NCBI GenBank assembly: GCA_022496805.1
Contig: CM040090.1
Coordinates: forward strand, 10,782,001 to 10,846,000
DNA: 64,000 nucleotides
Reading direction: 5' to 3'
Origin: Pohlia nutans
Lineage: Eukaryota; Streptophyta; Bryopsida; Bryales; Mniaceae
Within the stretch, counting starts at the first letter, position 1; each line of letters starts with the position of its first letter. The notes beneath the pieces were generated by a model, which worked only from the letters and a program-made list of their open reading frames with translations, was not told the origin of the DNA and ran no database searches. Positions 45,291 through 58,438 of the stretch are shown in pieces. Position numbers and translations under genes: made by a program.

Positions 45291-48200
45291 TTAATGTACA
45301 TTTTCGTAAGAGGACACCAGCTTTGCAAGCAACTTCTCAGCAGCTCTTCTGTCAACCATGGAGTCGCCATTGTGCTTGGCGAATTGTACCCATATTGCAT
45401 CCTTTGGGGTAGCCAAGGGAGGAAAGATTTGCACAAAAGTAGGAAATTCATCTCCTGGCGAAGGTAAACTTTGACTCTGTCCATCTGCAAGACAAATACT
45501 CGTCAGTCACAAGGAAGAGATGACACGCTTTAATATAAATATGATATGCACCAAAAAAATCCCAGCAAATGTTCCAATTTGCAACAGTGACATGAAGACG
45601 AGTCACAAACGACCATGAAGGATTAGAACATTGCATTGAGCATAATGAATTTCGTAACACTGGGCATTGTAGAGGTGTTCCTCTTGGAAAACTTCTCCTA
45701 GGTGGAGTTTAACATGGATTGGCATGATTCAAACTGGGTTGGAAAGTAGACTTGATTTCCTATTAGAAAATAATCAAAACGAGCAGAGACGTACCGTAAA
45801 CAAGATCTGCCACGACAAGCCAAACCAGATCCGAGTCTAGGTTAGAGAGAGCAACGAGTGTATCCGCTGCTGCCGCCTGCAAGGCCTGCACTTTACACGC
45901 CAGAGCCACAACCCACGACACAATGGGCTTGTATGTAGTTTCAAGTGCAGGAGAGCTTTTCTGATGCCCTGCGATGATCTCTATGCACTTGAGCACTGCT
46001 TGCTGAACTTTCAACTTAGCTGCTGGTGGCGTTCCTGTCTCCAGCATCTCATTCCCTTGATTCCTCAGCAGCAACAGTTCTTTACTGGACTTGGGTCTTA
46101 AGGCATCAGAAGGGCGGTTCATGATCAAGGAAGGCCCATCACGAAGAAGTTTAAGCAGAAGCGGGAGAGCATCCTTTGCTATACGGCGGGTGAAGAATTG
46201 ACCACCGCAGATAGCAATAAGATTTGCTATAACAGCCAGAACCCGCACAAGGACCTGAAAAAACAAGCAGTAGTTCAGGATCCATGCCTGAAAACAAAAC
46301 ATCATTTGTATCCATTAGAGACAAACAAGCTCTTCACATTCACAGTATAATATCCATGAAGGGAGATAAAAAGAAGTTTTACCGCGGGTTGGGTATGACG
46401 AAGGCAAGGCACTAGTTGTGGCCACACTTGATTCATACTTGGCAAAAGTATGTTACTTCGATTAGTACTTTCATCATGATGGGCGCCAAAAGGCTCTGCA
46501 CCATCTGGATCACCAGTTGCAGAGGTCTTAAGAAATTCTTCAACTGCAACGCCCTGAGCTTGCAGGTGAGGAAACGCTGCATCCATGTCTGCCAATCCTG
46601 CTATCCCATCCTGGACATAACCTAAAATCAGGATTTGTAGAACAAATATTGACTCCTTTAACACGATGCTTACTACTGTAGCGATTATTTTGAGCTAGCA
46701 ATGGCAATAAACGCTTTCTTCAGGCCATCATCATGAAATGCATAGCCATATTTTGACTCACCTCAATTGTATCCAGCACAAGGAGGCATCTCTGAGTATC
46801 TTGTGAAGCCAACAGAGGTGCACATGCATGGAGACAGGATGTCCCTACTGACGCCACTGATTTACGCCGCCTCTCTCTTTCCTGAATTTCAGTTATCACT
46901 TGCTCAATGGCCATTTGCCCCGCTTCAGACTTCACATCCAAATCCCTTGCCAAAGTGGCTCTAACTTCAGTCGCCGTTCTCATGGCGTCAGTTACCATCG
47001 TACCACCTTCAACTCGTGCTGCTTTAGCTATCTCACGAAGTGCCTGAAGATATCAGAGTATCAAGTACATCATTCCATAACTAGTGTCCAACAGGTGCAA
47101 TCGTTTAGAAACTTACCCCAATCCGCTGCTTGAGATCGAATACCATAATTCAACATTTCAAGTACTAAGTAACTGTGACCTTGCTCGATAGTCAATACTA
47201 AATATCCTCAAGTATCAAGATGCACATACGAATATTTAAAATACGGCTCTAAATGTAGCATGGACCTGGTCGACATCTACCGAAGGAAAATGCTTCACGG
47301 GACACATCAAAGCCTTCAATTTTTTACTTCTAATTTTTGTACAAATTATTAAGATTTTCAGCATCTGAGGAAGGGACGCAAAAATTTAAGATGCACACAA
47401 AGACTGAAGAAGTTACCCGAAGCAGTGGCACAGTATATTGCGGGTGCCTGCTTCTTGCAGATACCTCGAGTTCCAAAACAATGCATTGCATCTGTAATCA
47501 TCGAATAAACAAAAACCATAGATTAATTTACGTCCGGTTAAGTGAAATTGAAACACCAGAATACAAAACTCAATATAAAAACTTCAGATCGAATAAAACA
47601 AAACCCACATCTTCTGCACTTTTACATAGCTCAGTTTTAGTCTTTCCTCAGAAAGTCTTACAGGTTCTTCAAGAAGGGGCAGTAGGTGTGGGGCAGCGCC
47701 AGTATGTCTAAGAATAGCTGCCAACAGAGACGGAGCATGTGGATGCAGTTCGAGATGCCGGAGCTGTCTACATAAAGAGTCCACCACATAGTCTGCATTC
47801 TGAACCACCAATTCTTTGACCTGCATACCGATATTCTCCATATCAGGAACTCAGCGAAAATCCATTATATCAGTGGCACTAAATGAATGAATTATCATAC
47901 GAGAAGTATCACTTACCGACTGGTAACCACTATGGTAACAAATGGCCCTCAGGGCAAGATCTGCTGCAAAACTGACGTTGCTATTAGTTGAGGCAAGCTT
48001 TTCCAGTAATGGGTACAGCACAAGAGCCAGAAACCCTTTCTCCTCGAATGCTTTCCCAAGAGCTAAACCAAAGACGCCAATGCCTTCCACGAGAACCTGA
48101 ATTCAAAAAAAAATCATAAATAAGACAGATCTCATTGGTGGCATTTACTTTTAGTTTAATTCAAAGAGACCATTATAAAGAAGCATCAAAAAGAGAGGGA

Positions 48201-51200
48201 AGTACACAACCTGCTGGAGCATGGCATTGTCTTGAAGAACATGCAAAAGTGACATGTCAACCATGGAGTAACCACGACCAGAAAATGTCCCAGCATCAAC
48301 TGGAAGGTCCCATAATTCAGGTATGAGGTAATCGTGCAGGATGTTGCCCATGCACTCACAGATGCGAGCCTCAACTTCAATGTCATTCTTATACTGCCAC
48401 TTGTCAAAGCCACATGATTCTTTGGAAGATCGAACTCCAAAGAGACTGGCAAGTTCGTGAGTCCAGACCCCTGAGGTACCGTACACGAGTTCGCAAAGGA
48501 CGCAAGCTGATGCTGCAGATGCACGTTGTTGTTGACCGGAGCCAAAGTTCAAGCTATTAGTTGTTTGCTCCTGCTCCTGCTGCCGACTGAGCTCATCTGC
48601 CGCTTGCTGTAAAGTTTCCAAGAGGGTCTCGACCACGCGCATTAAGGCGGGATCCCCAGGTCTACCTACAAATACAACACATTTTACATTTAGGAACATA
48701 AAAGTATGACACATGCACAAGCTGTAGGTATTCAGCACCGCAGATGTGGTCAATACCAAAGAGTTTTACCAGAGCCAGCTGCCCGACCCACAAGCCTGAT
48801 GATGATTGCAATAGCTTTGTAGACCCTTTGAGCAATTTGTGAGAGCCATGGCGGCATACGAGGCAGCTGCTCTGCTGCAACCACCTCTTCTAGCTTTTTC
48901 TGTTTATGCTTCTTGGTTGTTTCTGGCTGGTGATCCTCTGCGCCTGCTTTGGGATCGGATATGACCAGAAGGGCTTGAGATTTTGACGCAGTGCCCAAAA
49001 CACTCAGGTCCATGGGTCCAGCAAACGCAGAGGAAAAGCTCAAACATTGCAACATAATGTCGACAAACCTTTGGCAAGCCTCCTGAAAACCTCACACATC
49101 GAATTATGCACCAGTCAAAACTTGAACAAAAGAATAAGGGGTTTTGACAATCTAGAGCTAATACACTCGCTAGTGCCGGAACTAGAAATTAAGATGTGTA
49201 CAGAGTCAGCTTATATTAACCAATGGGTCGGAAGTTGCTCACCAGGGATACAAGGAAGGTTGAGCAAACAGCTTCAGGACCAACAAAGTAAAGAGCAGCA
49301 GCTAAACGTCGTGCATGAAGAACTGCTAGAGTTTCATTTCCTGTGAAGACTGCTTGGGGAAGTCTCTCCAGCAATCTTGAATGACAACAAAAGAACTCGT
49401 CATGCTCATGTATACAACCATGTCGAATGTCATAAAGGTTGACTCCAGGAAGATAGTCCAGAAAATCAAATGATGGGATGATGTACTTTTAGTCGTTCCA
49501 AACCTTTAAAATATTCCTTCAGTACAGAGAGCCAATTGAAAAGGACAGACTTCAAGTGTGACCGAACAACACCATGAATATGAAGTAGCGCTAAGACACT
49601 AGAAGAAAATGGCGAAAAAGTATGTGCATTGTGTGTATGATAATGACTTCAGAAACCACGACCGAACACATGAAAAGCTGAATAAACATAACCACTGCAT
49701 TCCCAACAATCATATGTTTCTTGAATTAGACGCTTCTTCAACCTGCATAGAAAGTTCCATCCATGCAGAGAAAGCATACCTCTGCAGAAGATTTAGGATA
49801 GCTTGTTTCTGCAGCTTTGACCTACGTATGCACCGAGACTGATGCACTTTTTCACCTTCATTGCCACCATTGGTCTTCTTCAAAAACTCGTCAATAGATA
49901 GAAGAACCACAAGACTTGAGCTGGCTGCTGATGCAACGTAGTGCCATTCATCACAAGCTAATGCCAATAAGCACTCCTGCAGCAGGCGGCGGTGCTCTTC
50001 GAGTAAGATTACAAAGTCATCATAGCTCGCCAATACCAGGAACACAAATGTAAAGCTCCAAATATAGGCACACTGAAAAACCTTAGTTTGAGATACGATC
50101 ATATTGTCATGACATGATTTCTGTCTTACTGCCGTCAAGTAATACAATGCTCCAAGAACTTGAAAACATATGCAGTCATTTAAAAAGAATGCTTATATTT
50201 TTAAAGAAGATTTGGTTTACTTACCAGGAACAAAGAGGTGCACCTCTCAAGTGTGCCACCACAGGAAAAGAGAAGCACAGCAGCAGATTCCACAACTGCC
50301 AACCTCACCGCTGCAGAAGGATGGGCGCATAGCTACAAATTCAACACCCGACAAGCATCACCATTTGCGTCGGCTAAAGATGTCTGTACATGTACAAATA
50401 CAAGCTCTCTTCACTGCAAATTTTTAAATTAGGTGACCAATAGTACCAACATTAGTTACATTTAAATAGAAGTGCTTAAGAAGGTAATCCGGTGCTTCTT
50501 ACCAAGGGCAGACTCTCGGATAGAATAGATTCCAGACGCGCTACGATTGATTCTAACCATTTTCGATCACGCTCCAATCGAAGTGGAGCACCCAGTGTTG
50601 GTGCCTCCGCCTTGAATACTTCTTTGTGATGAGGAGCAGCCTCAGCAATTGATACGCCGCTCATCATCTCTGCTTTTGGAGACTCCCCAGCTTTTCTTGT
50701 GTCATCTTTGAGTAGCACAACTTGTAGATTTGCAAGTGCTGCCTCCACCTGATCAATACTATGGCCCGTTTCACTAGACTCGTCCAATAAGCAGTCACGA
50801 TTCCGAGAATCTGCTAATACCAATACAAGTAATTCTGCTAACCCTCTTAGACTTTCTTCTAAAGCCCCGGTGCTTCCCGCTGCTCCCACCGATTTGTATG
50901 TCGCTGTAGTCACTGACCGCTTGCTTGTGACCATGGAGCTGCGTATTGCTTTCGTGAGACCGCTAACCACCCCAGGAAGGAAAAATGCCAAAGCATCTGC
51001 ATTAGCGACCTGCAACAGAGAAAATTCAGCCTAAGAAAAAGTCCTTAACAGAAGCATCGCCAAGCATTCAAACGAGAACAGCAACAATAGAGTACCAAAA
51101 TGATGTTATCATCACGAAGTCAAAAATTACCATGAGAGGGTTGGATTTAGTTTTTTGGTTCCATAGGCACTTGATGCCAAGTGCTCTTCACTATACTAGG

Positions 51201-53261
51201 GACCTCATATACATCAGCTTTAGTATAAACAATTGCCAAGTAACCCCAAATTGAAAAAATCATAAAAATAGAACTAAAATCCAAAGGCAATAACGTTATT
51301 ACAAACACCGAAATAAATTTCACCACGGGCAATTGAGCAGAACATATAAATGTGCACCTTCACAATGTGATATGAAGGCGTGCCTTTAACTTTATAATAT
51401 CCGCTATTCAAGAATATGAAACAGTGCAATTAGATCACAATAAAACCAATAAAAACCTGAGAAATAGGGCATAAAGTACCTTCAAGAGAAGAACACGGAG
51501 TGTTGATATAGCATCTTCTCGTAGTTTACCACTTCCAACACCTCCTAATGCTGCCTCTCTATCTGCGATCTAGAAGCCAGTAAACCATCAACACAACTAT
51601 CAATAAATGTAGAGAGAAGCACCGTTATGTAAGAATCTAACACACTTTCACCAGGTCAATTGATGTCAAAGACGAACTCAATTTTGTATTAAGAAAAATT
51701 GAACTGAAACAAACCTGCAGAAGTAAGGACAACAGATGGCCTATTGCAGGAGCCATATCCACTGATTGTAGATACCCTAACGGGCATACTTCTGGAGTTG
51801 CGTAATCAACCGTATCCTCCTCACCAGTCACATCTTCCTCCCCAACGTACTCGTAACCTTGATACAGGTCTCCGGGATCTTGTTTCAGTATGCTAAAGGG
51901 CGACGGAAGAACGTATTTACAGCTGCAATGCAAGGATTTGCATGCTTGTAAAGCCTGGAAGACAGACCGTAAGCACAGAACTATACCATTCCGAAACTCC
52001 TCCGAGGCCTCTGCTGGCGGCAGCATGGCAGCTCCTGTCAACTTGCGAATCAACGTGGTCATCTGGAGCAAAAAACGGACTCATAAGAAACTGTGATAGA
52101 CAATATGTAAAGATGAGCGTCTTCGTATCCATTCTGTCCAACGAATTACATATGCACTAGTTCCAGAATGACACAATTAACCCCTAAAGGACCAAGGATT
52201 CAACGTTTTAAGGTGACAAATTCGATTGATCATATTATGAAAAGTACAATTCAGATCAGGTCAACATCAGAATCAATGAAGAACATTGCATGTGTTGGTC
52301 AATAAATAGATAAATTTGAACAAAAGAAAGTCTACATAGGACATACTCAAAATTGTCAAAAAAAAACACGAGGCTACTTGGTCCTTTAGGGGTTAACAAG
52401 AAGTAAGATTTGCACCTGAGATACTGATTGGCAAGGACACTTCTCCAGTACTGTCTTCAAGCAAGCCACAGCACTCTCTGCCACCTTGTCACCTACATTC
52501 AACCGCTTATGCCCTTCTTGTGCTCCTTCATTCACTCGGCATGCAACAGCCGCATCCAAAAGTAGCACGATAGGAAACAGTAGATAGCTGGAAAAGACCA
52601 GTAAAAAAACTGACATCAACCAGACCGGGTTCGTAAACCAACACAATTTCAAAAATGACAAGGAGCTCTCTCCACAAAGGCCATCTTTCCATATGTTGAT
52701 CCCATCCCCTTCTCAAATGTTCGACTCCGGAATTATTAACCTTAAAGGATCAAGAAGCCCAAATTGGGCTCCATGTTGTTTGAGTAGGTCCTGTTTGGAC
52801 TTCCTCTTGTTCAAATTTCATTCCTTTTTGACCAACACATGCAATGAGTTTCACTAGTTTCGGTGATATAAAATTTGGTCCCATCTGAATTACTGATTTT
52901 TCACAATATGATTCATTTTAAAACTGTGAATCCTTGGTCCTTAATGGGTTAAATGCCGCCAGTCCAACATTTGGAGGCTTAAATACTCGATCTAAGAAAC
53001 TTAATAATTTCTGAAAGCCAAAAATCAGAACAAGAATCCTAATAAAAACGATACGAGCAGCAATATTCAAAGGGCCATTACTCACTCTAAACACGCTTGA
53101 AGACCAGCAACGGGCTCCTTCCTCACAAGCACCTCCAAGGAGATCAAAAGCTGTGCACACTCATCGGGTCGTGTGGTGACGGTCTCCAAAAGCTTGGTGC
53201 AAAGCGGACGGAGCGCAGCAAAGGTGCGCTTGGCAGACATCTCCTCCGAGAATTGCTCCAT
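45291..53261 (-). CDS. TTI1-like HEAT/ARM-repeat protein (TELO2-interacting protein 1)
   Basis: Seventeen minus-strand exons join in phase to 1402 aa: 53261-53086, 52587-52416, 52062-51715, 51569-51480, 51009-50503, 50332-50225, 50072-49780, 49375-49243, 49082-48770, 48665-48211, 48096-47917, 47820-47626, 47491-47417, 47043-46762, 46610-46383, 46254-45795, 45484-45291. The protein is helical throughout without membrane segments. N-terminal FAALRPLCTKLLE and YLLFPIVLLLDAA, middle RLPQAVFTGNETLAVLHARR and ECMGNILHDYLIPELWDLP, and C-terminal ANLIAICGGQFFTRRIAKDA match the layout of plant TTI1 proteins. TTI1 works with TELO2 and TTI2 as a co-chaperone that matures PIKK kinases such as TOR and ATM. 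The start is the first ATG after an in-frame stop. Introns 1 and 2 hold TTAA-flanked elements; the last intron holds a fragment of another. Exon 7's acceptor is the least certain junction. Confidence 0.85.
45640..45790. mobile_element. TTAA-type element fragment in the last TTI1 intron
   Basis: The run GTTGGAAAGTAGACTTGAT, preceded by CTAGGTGGAGTT and GATTGGCATGATTCAAA, matches the interior of the TTAA elements at 61194-61725 and 63516 onward. No ends are visible, so it is a degraded piece. Confidence 0.5.
52181..52392. mobile_element. TTAA-flanked (piggyBac-like) MITE in TTI1 intron 2
   Basis: CCCCTAAAGGACCAAGGATT after TTAA 52177-52180 and CTTGGTCCTTTAGGGG before TTAA 52393-52396; the inverted ends match perfectly over 16 bp. 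At 212 bp it is close to the shortest family member and makes a good type copy. Its right end is 23 bp from an exon. Confidence 0.85.
52740..52948. mobile_element. TTAA-flanked (piggyBac-like) MITE in TTI1 intron 1
   Basis: CCTTAAAGGATCAAGAAGC after TTAA 52736-52739 and CTTGGTCCTTAATGGG before TTAA 52949-52952. The interior matches the partial copy at 38732. Ends are more diverged than in the 52181 copy. Confidence 0.75.
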
Positions 53262-54435
53262 AACGCCAGGCACTCAATCGCCCTTACAACCTAAACCAAA
53301 TTTCGAATTATGCTCGAATATATGTCCACTGTCTGTTCTCTTGATTCATCAAAAGTCTAGGGGCTTTGCCTCGTGTATGTATGTCCGTGAAAATAAAATC
53401 TAAAGTATCTACGTACTTCATTACCGGCGGTCCTGGCCATTCTTCGTCTATTTACACAGTCTGGCTCTCACGCTTGGACTTCGTGCAGGACGAAGATATG
53501 AATTCTCATGTCTGTTCCAACCATTCATCAGTGCTTCTTCAGACTCCGTGATTCGCCAGCTACAGCAAAAAAAACATTGAACCAAACCGTTTAGGAGAAC
53601 AAACGGCCAACATGTGAAGAAAGACACGGCAATACTAACACCTATTCGAAGGGCTGTAAGGTTTTGGATCCCGTGACATCGGCCATGAGTAGGGTTTAGG
53701 GTTTAGGATTTTGACACAGGTGAGAAGCTCTCGACAACACATCTCGATTGCAATTCTGACTTATTAGGGTTACATAGAATACATAGGAAAAAATTTACCG
53801 GTCTTGACGTATAACATTGCGACAGTGCACCTAAACCTAATCAATGCCAAAGTCCTTATGCACTCCTCCAAATTGCTATCAGACACTACAAATCTTGAAT
53901 TCATCACAGAACCACGTTTCTGCCAAGCTAGCCAAAGCCCTCACAAAAGTAACCAGGATTTAGATGATGAGTGAAACCGATTCAATGCTTATTCCAATTC
54001 ACAGCCTTGCATTCAATGCTTCCAATTTGCAGACAAAAGATAATCAGCCAAAACAACATAAGAAATCCGAGATTTCCAGATGATCTAACAAACCTTGACG
54101 ATTCCAGCTCGCTCAACGGATCCCGCCAGATGTAAACGACGGATACAGACTCGTCCTCGTTCCGGTGCATGCAGACGTTCCCACGTTCCCCGTTCCCCGT
54201 TCCCAATGTTGGGAGCGTATACCTCTTTCTTAAACTCGCGACACAAAATAATATGGCAGAACTATATATTTCTACATACATTTCTATTTTGAATAGAAAA
54301 TACTCTTCGTCCACATTTTAATGTTAATTGGATTTAAGTCTGGAAATTTCATACAATGTTTTGTAAAAAATTGATGATATTTTGGCAATTTAATAGAGTT
54401 AACAAAAAAAAGATTGTTTTAAAGTGGAAAAAAAC
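53262..54435. other. TTI1 upstream region with telo-box
   Basis: This is the probable promoter and 5' UTR of the TTI1-like gene. At 53692-53709 a GGGTTTAGGGTTTAGG telo-box lies about 430 bp upstream of the start codon. No other gene recognised. Confidence 0.45.
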
Positions 54436-54439
54436 TTAA

Positions 54440-54745
54440 ACCCCTAAACGTCCCAACGTTCAAAAAACTGGATCACAGATAGATTCAAAGCTTTGCAACT
54501 TGCTCATACAATCTCATATGACTTTCATCCAAGTCACCTTTGTAAGACTATTAAAGTCTCTACCAATTACAATAAATTCCATGTGTTGGGGAGTCGTTGA
54601 TAATATTGGAGAGGCCTCCAACTGCAAGTATGTCAAATTTGTTTGGTAGATTTCATGCTTGCAATGGTCTTCTCATGTACGCCTCGTGTGCATTCGAGCC
54701 ATGCTAATATCTAGTTGTGTTCAATGGGTTGGTACATTTTAGGGG
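54440..54745. mobile_element. TTAA-flanked (piggyBac-like) element
   Basis: ACCCCTAAACGTCCCAACG after TTAA 54436-54439 and ACATTTTAGGGG before TTAA 54746-54749. Its interior (CTTTCATCCAA(G/A), TTGATAATATTGGAGAGGCC and CAAATTTG) resembles the flank of Tc1 element B at about 6840-7010 in reverse, suggesting a second decayed copy there. Confidence 0.68.
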
Positions 54746-54749
54746 TTAA

Positions 54750-55722
54750 ACTCACCTTAAACTCGTTTTGAATTCAAAAAAACTGCAAAATTAATTTATG
54801 GTGAGTTGGAGAATGATTTAAAGCAAGGCCCTACACCATCATGAGGTGTGGAACTCGTGACCTCCCCAATGCTAAAGAAGAGTTCCCACACGTGCTTTCA
54901 AGCCAAGAGCCCTGATCATTGAAACTATTCATGAACAATAATTGTCAAAAATTGTTCATGAACAAGAAGAAAAGTCTACTTGAACTCTCCTTGAAATCTA
55001 GTTCTATTTTTGGACGACTCTATTATTGAAGTTTTGGTCATTTTATAGCAAAAATATTTTTATTGCTGCAATTCGCACTAAAATAAGACTAATTCAGCTC
55101 ATAAACATAAACTTCGAAATGGAATATTCCTCATGACTACCTTTTTTGCCATAAATATAACTTGAAAACACAAATTTTCAAGTTATATTTATGGCGAAAA
55201 AGGTTACATTTATTTTGGGGACTGCTTTTCTGTTGACCTAGGATATATATTATTAAATTATTATATTTGTTGAGAGAATTCTAATCTTATGCCCATCTCT
55301 CTCAATCTAACTGAAATTTGTCCGTGTCTCAAGTATAAAAATCTCAAATAACACTACTAAGATTTTGTTGTGGGGTTTTGAATAACAAAAAGACCGAAGT
55401 TATTTTTTTAATGAAAATTTGATTTGATAGATAAATGGATATAAGAAAGACATTGTATACAATAGAAATGGTTCAATTCTACATAGCATGATAGAGCAAT
55501 GGGAGCCAACACCCTCTTGCAATGGGAACATTGTAGTTACAATTAGAAACTAAGATTTAGTGTCAATGACACGGTAGTCCCAAAGTTCATGGAATACAAA
55601 TAGCATTCTTTCGTTACTTAGAAAAATGAACCTAAGTGAAGATTCTCTTTCGATCCAATTTTCAAAAAGTGCTCCATTCCACTTCTCTATTATGCTATGT
55701 AGAATTTTCATAACATTTTTAA
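54750..55722. other. Intergenic DNA with a 64-bp hairpin
   Basis: At 55140-55203 a hairpin (CCTTTTTTGCCATAAATATA and onward, with its inverse) has 29-bp arms with one mismatch. Smaller inverted repeats (TTCATGAACAA) lie at about 54930-54965. No gene recognised. Confidence 0.4.
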
Positions 55723-55950
55723 TCCCTAAGCAACCCAAAAATCCAATATGGCCATTTGAATCACTCAACTTTGCATCAGTAGCATTTTCTCATTTTATCT
55801 CAATTTTTTGACTGCAATACATTATTTTATAGTACAAGATCAACAATGTTGATCGTGTCAAACTACAGTCGTTTTCACACAAACAAATGATTTGCAACAA
55901 GGAGTCCAATTTTCCCACACTACATAAAATACATAGTGGACACTTAGGGG
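55723..55950. mobile_element. TTAA-flanked (piggyBac-like) element
   Basis: TCCCTAAGCAACCC after TTAA 55719-55722 and GGACACTTAGGGG before TTAA 55951-55954. The pairing is weaker than in other copies, but the size (228 bp) and flanks fit the family. Confidence 0.6.
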
Positions 55951-56171
55951 TTAACGGTCTAGAATTCTTCCAATCTCTTTAACTCACTAGGAGAAAGGAA
56001 AAACATATTCATCTACAAAATCATCTATTACTAGGCACTTTCATCCAAATATTGGCAATTTTAGTAGTTTTTTGAGAGGATTTTTGCAATTTCACTTCAC
56101 AAGATTAAGGCAAAATTCACCAGAAAAAATAAATAAATTAGGTTGTTGTAAAGGACTGAAAAAAAAACTAG

Positions 56172-56389
56172 GGTAGGTGTACCTTAAACCACCACAACAC
56201 CTAAAACCACCAACTTCTACACCCTTTCTTCATTTTAGGGAGGAAATGTAAGTTGTTGGTACATGACTTAACTTCTGAGCAATTGATGCATAAGTCATGC
56301 AATGAAAGCCTACATTTTCTTCTTGAAATGAAAGAGGACTGTAGAAGTTGGTGGTTTTACGCGTCGCGGTGGTTTATGGTGCAACTACC
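56172..56389. mobile_element. Palindromic MITE with GGTAGGTGTACCTTAAACC ends
   Basis: The left arm GGTAGGTGTACCTTAAACCA pairs with the right arm GGTTTATGGTGCAACTACC; the inner ACCACCAACTTCTACA also pairs with TGTAGAAGTTGGTGGT. The next TTAA element begins directly at its right edge. Confidence 0.68.
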
Positions 56390-56393
56390 TTAA

Positions 56394-56932
56394 CCCTTTG
56401 ACGCTCCAACGCCCATATTCTGAACGCTGGATGATTTCTGACCTGTTCCTTCACCACATACGGTGATGTTTTTCATCCATCCAAAAATTTCTTAATTCTT
56501 GTGCTAGTTGACTACCATTTGTACGATATGGATCTTCAAAACAAGATATTATGAATTTTGAAAAGTTACAAAAGTAGTTTATGTCGAGTTTCAATCTTAG
56601 TTCAAAAAGTGAGACCTTAAACATGATTTTCCATAATATATAGAATCATATAATGGAAACCATATGCTCTTGTAGTACATGTTATTTCAATTTCATTACA
56701 ATATTTTTTGATTTTTTTGTGTTGATTTTGGATTTTTAATTGAATTTCAAGAGAAAACCTTGCAAAATTAATTAAAAAATATTAATAATAAATATGATGA
56801 ATCGAACCATACAAATGTTATCTTCACATTGACATTTACAACTTTGCTTTGTACATCAACTCCGTTTTCATTTTTCATCAACCATTTTATAATGAATCCT
56901 TGAAAATAGTGTTGAATCGGGACCTTAAAGGG
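56394..56932. mobile_element. TTAA-flanked (piggyBac-like) element, CCCTTTGA subgroup
   Basis: CCCTTTGACGCTCCAACGCC after TTAA 56390-56393 and GGGACCTTAAAGGG before TTAA 56933-56936. 539 bp, no coding capacity. Confidence 0.68.
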
Positions 56933-57004
56933 TTAAGTACAAGCCCACATTAAACACAGAAGTCAAGTCAAGTCAAGTCTCCAAAATAACAATAGTCGCT
57001 AATG

Positions 57005-57397
57005 TTGGATAACCTATTACCACCAACTTAAGCAATCTGGCCTATTTCTGGCAGTGCTAAATTGGAAAAAAAATATGACCGCATTCAAAATAGGTTTTGA
57101 TGAGTATTGCAAAAATTTGCAACATCTAATTCGCATTTGTCAATTTTATACAATATTCCAAAGTGGAAAGTAACCTTTTACCCAAATCAAACCTCTAGAT
57201 TTCCTCATGTCCACACCATGTGGTACTAACTTTCACTCATCATGATACCCAAAACCACCAACTATTTCTTCACAATGCTTGGCATGCCATTGGTTTACCT
57301 CAATAGTGAAATTGGTGGTTTTGAGTCTCCACTCTGGTGGCCCCAAGAAAAGTCTACAGGTTGTAATTGGGGGAGGTGGTGGTAATAGGTTATCCAA
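57005..57397. mobile_element. MITE with TTGGATAACCTATTACCACC ends
   Basis: TTGGATAACCTATTACCACC and its exact inverse GGTGGTAATAGGTTATCCAA bound 393 bp. The interior shares long blocks with 35499-36129 and 44640-45020, and the terminal motif recurs at about 19400. Confidence 0.75.
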
Positions 57398-57604
57398 CCC
57401 TACTTATAGTATTAGAGCAAATTTCTGTAGTTGACTTGGGCAAACCCTATGAGAGGAGGGCAACAATAAAGATTTCGGGGCCTGCGGTAGACTAAATTTA
57501 GATACAGGTTAAACTTGGAAATCCCGGAAAATTAAGTCCAAAGTTTCATACTCCATTCATTTTTAGAAGCCATTTTTTAGAAGCCTCTTCGAGAGCTGCA
57601 GAAG

Positions 57605-57902
57605 TAAGGTCGAGGCACCTAAAACCGATAACTTAAGCTACCTACACTATTTCTGGACTAGTCATTAATAGGGTGATATTTTTCCCAGGATGAAAGTTAG
57701 TTTTCGCGGAGAATGCAAATTTTTCCATGAATTATTTCCCAATATTGAAATTTGTACAATTTTTCAAAGTGAAAAGTACTTCAGGACCAGAAACCGATAA
57801 TATGCTTTAATGTACAAATGAGGTACATCTTTTCTTTCAAAATCTAGAAATTAGGCCAGATCGGTTTTGGGTACCTGGTCAGTTTTAGGTGCCTCGACCT
57901 TA
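57605..57902. mobile_element. MITE with TAAGGTCGAGGCACCTAAAAC ends
   Basis: TAAGGTCGAGGCACCTAAAA at the left and its near-perfect inverse at the right (TTTTAGGTGCCTCGACCTTA), with an ACCGAT/ATCGGT pair inside. About 298 bp, non-coding. Confidence 0.75.
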
Positions 57903-58438
57903 GCTGCCAATCCAACGGCCCCATATTCCTAGCCAAACGAGAAATTCCACCCCGCTCTCATCTACAGTTCTGATGGTCATTCCTATTTTGTGGATACACT
58001 CTAAGTACCAGTGACCAACACGTAAATTGGTCTTGATTGCAACCTGATTGACAAATAACTCAAGTTACATCAATTTGTTGAGCCTCAACCTGCTGAGTCT
58101 AGCATGATAATAGCACATTAGAAATTGAAGAAACCAATTTTCCTAAAGATCATGGACAAATTATGGTACTCTTCTTATCACTGTACAAACAGGTGTCAAA
58201 TCCATAATCTGTCCACGATGACAATCATGATCAAAATGTAGAGAAACATGCATCATAAAAGTAAAAATTGTTCTATGGATTTGGTGCAGTCTGTACAAAG
58301 CCTGTACAACTGAGGGATCAGAGGGATCAGGGGAGAACAAGTGTAATACCGTAGCTCATGCTGTATACTAAGTGCCGACAATTAATCATTACGCTTGCTT
58401 CCCATTGCTGTGAAAGCCCAAATGATAATCCTCTCCTA
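57903..58438. other. Intergenic DNA and ZNRD2-like 3' UTR
   Basis: No additional gene recognised. The proximal part is likely the 3' UTR of the zinc-ribbon gene on the minus strand. Confidence 0.35.
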
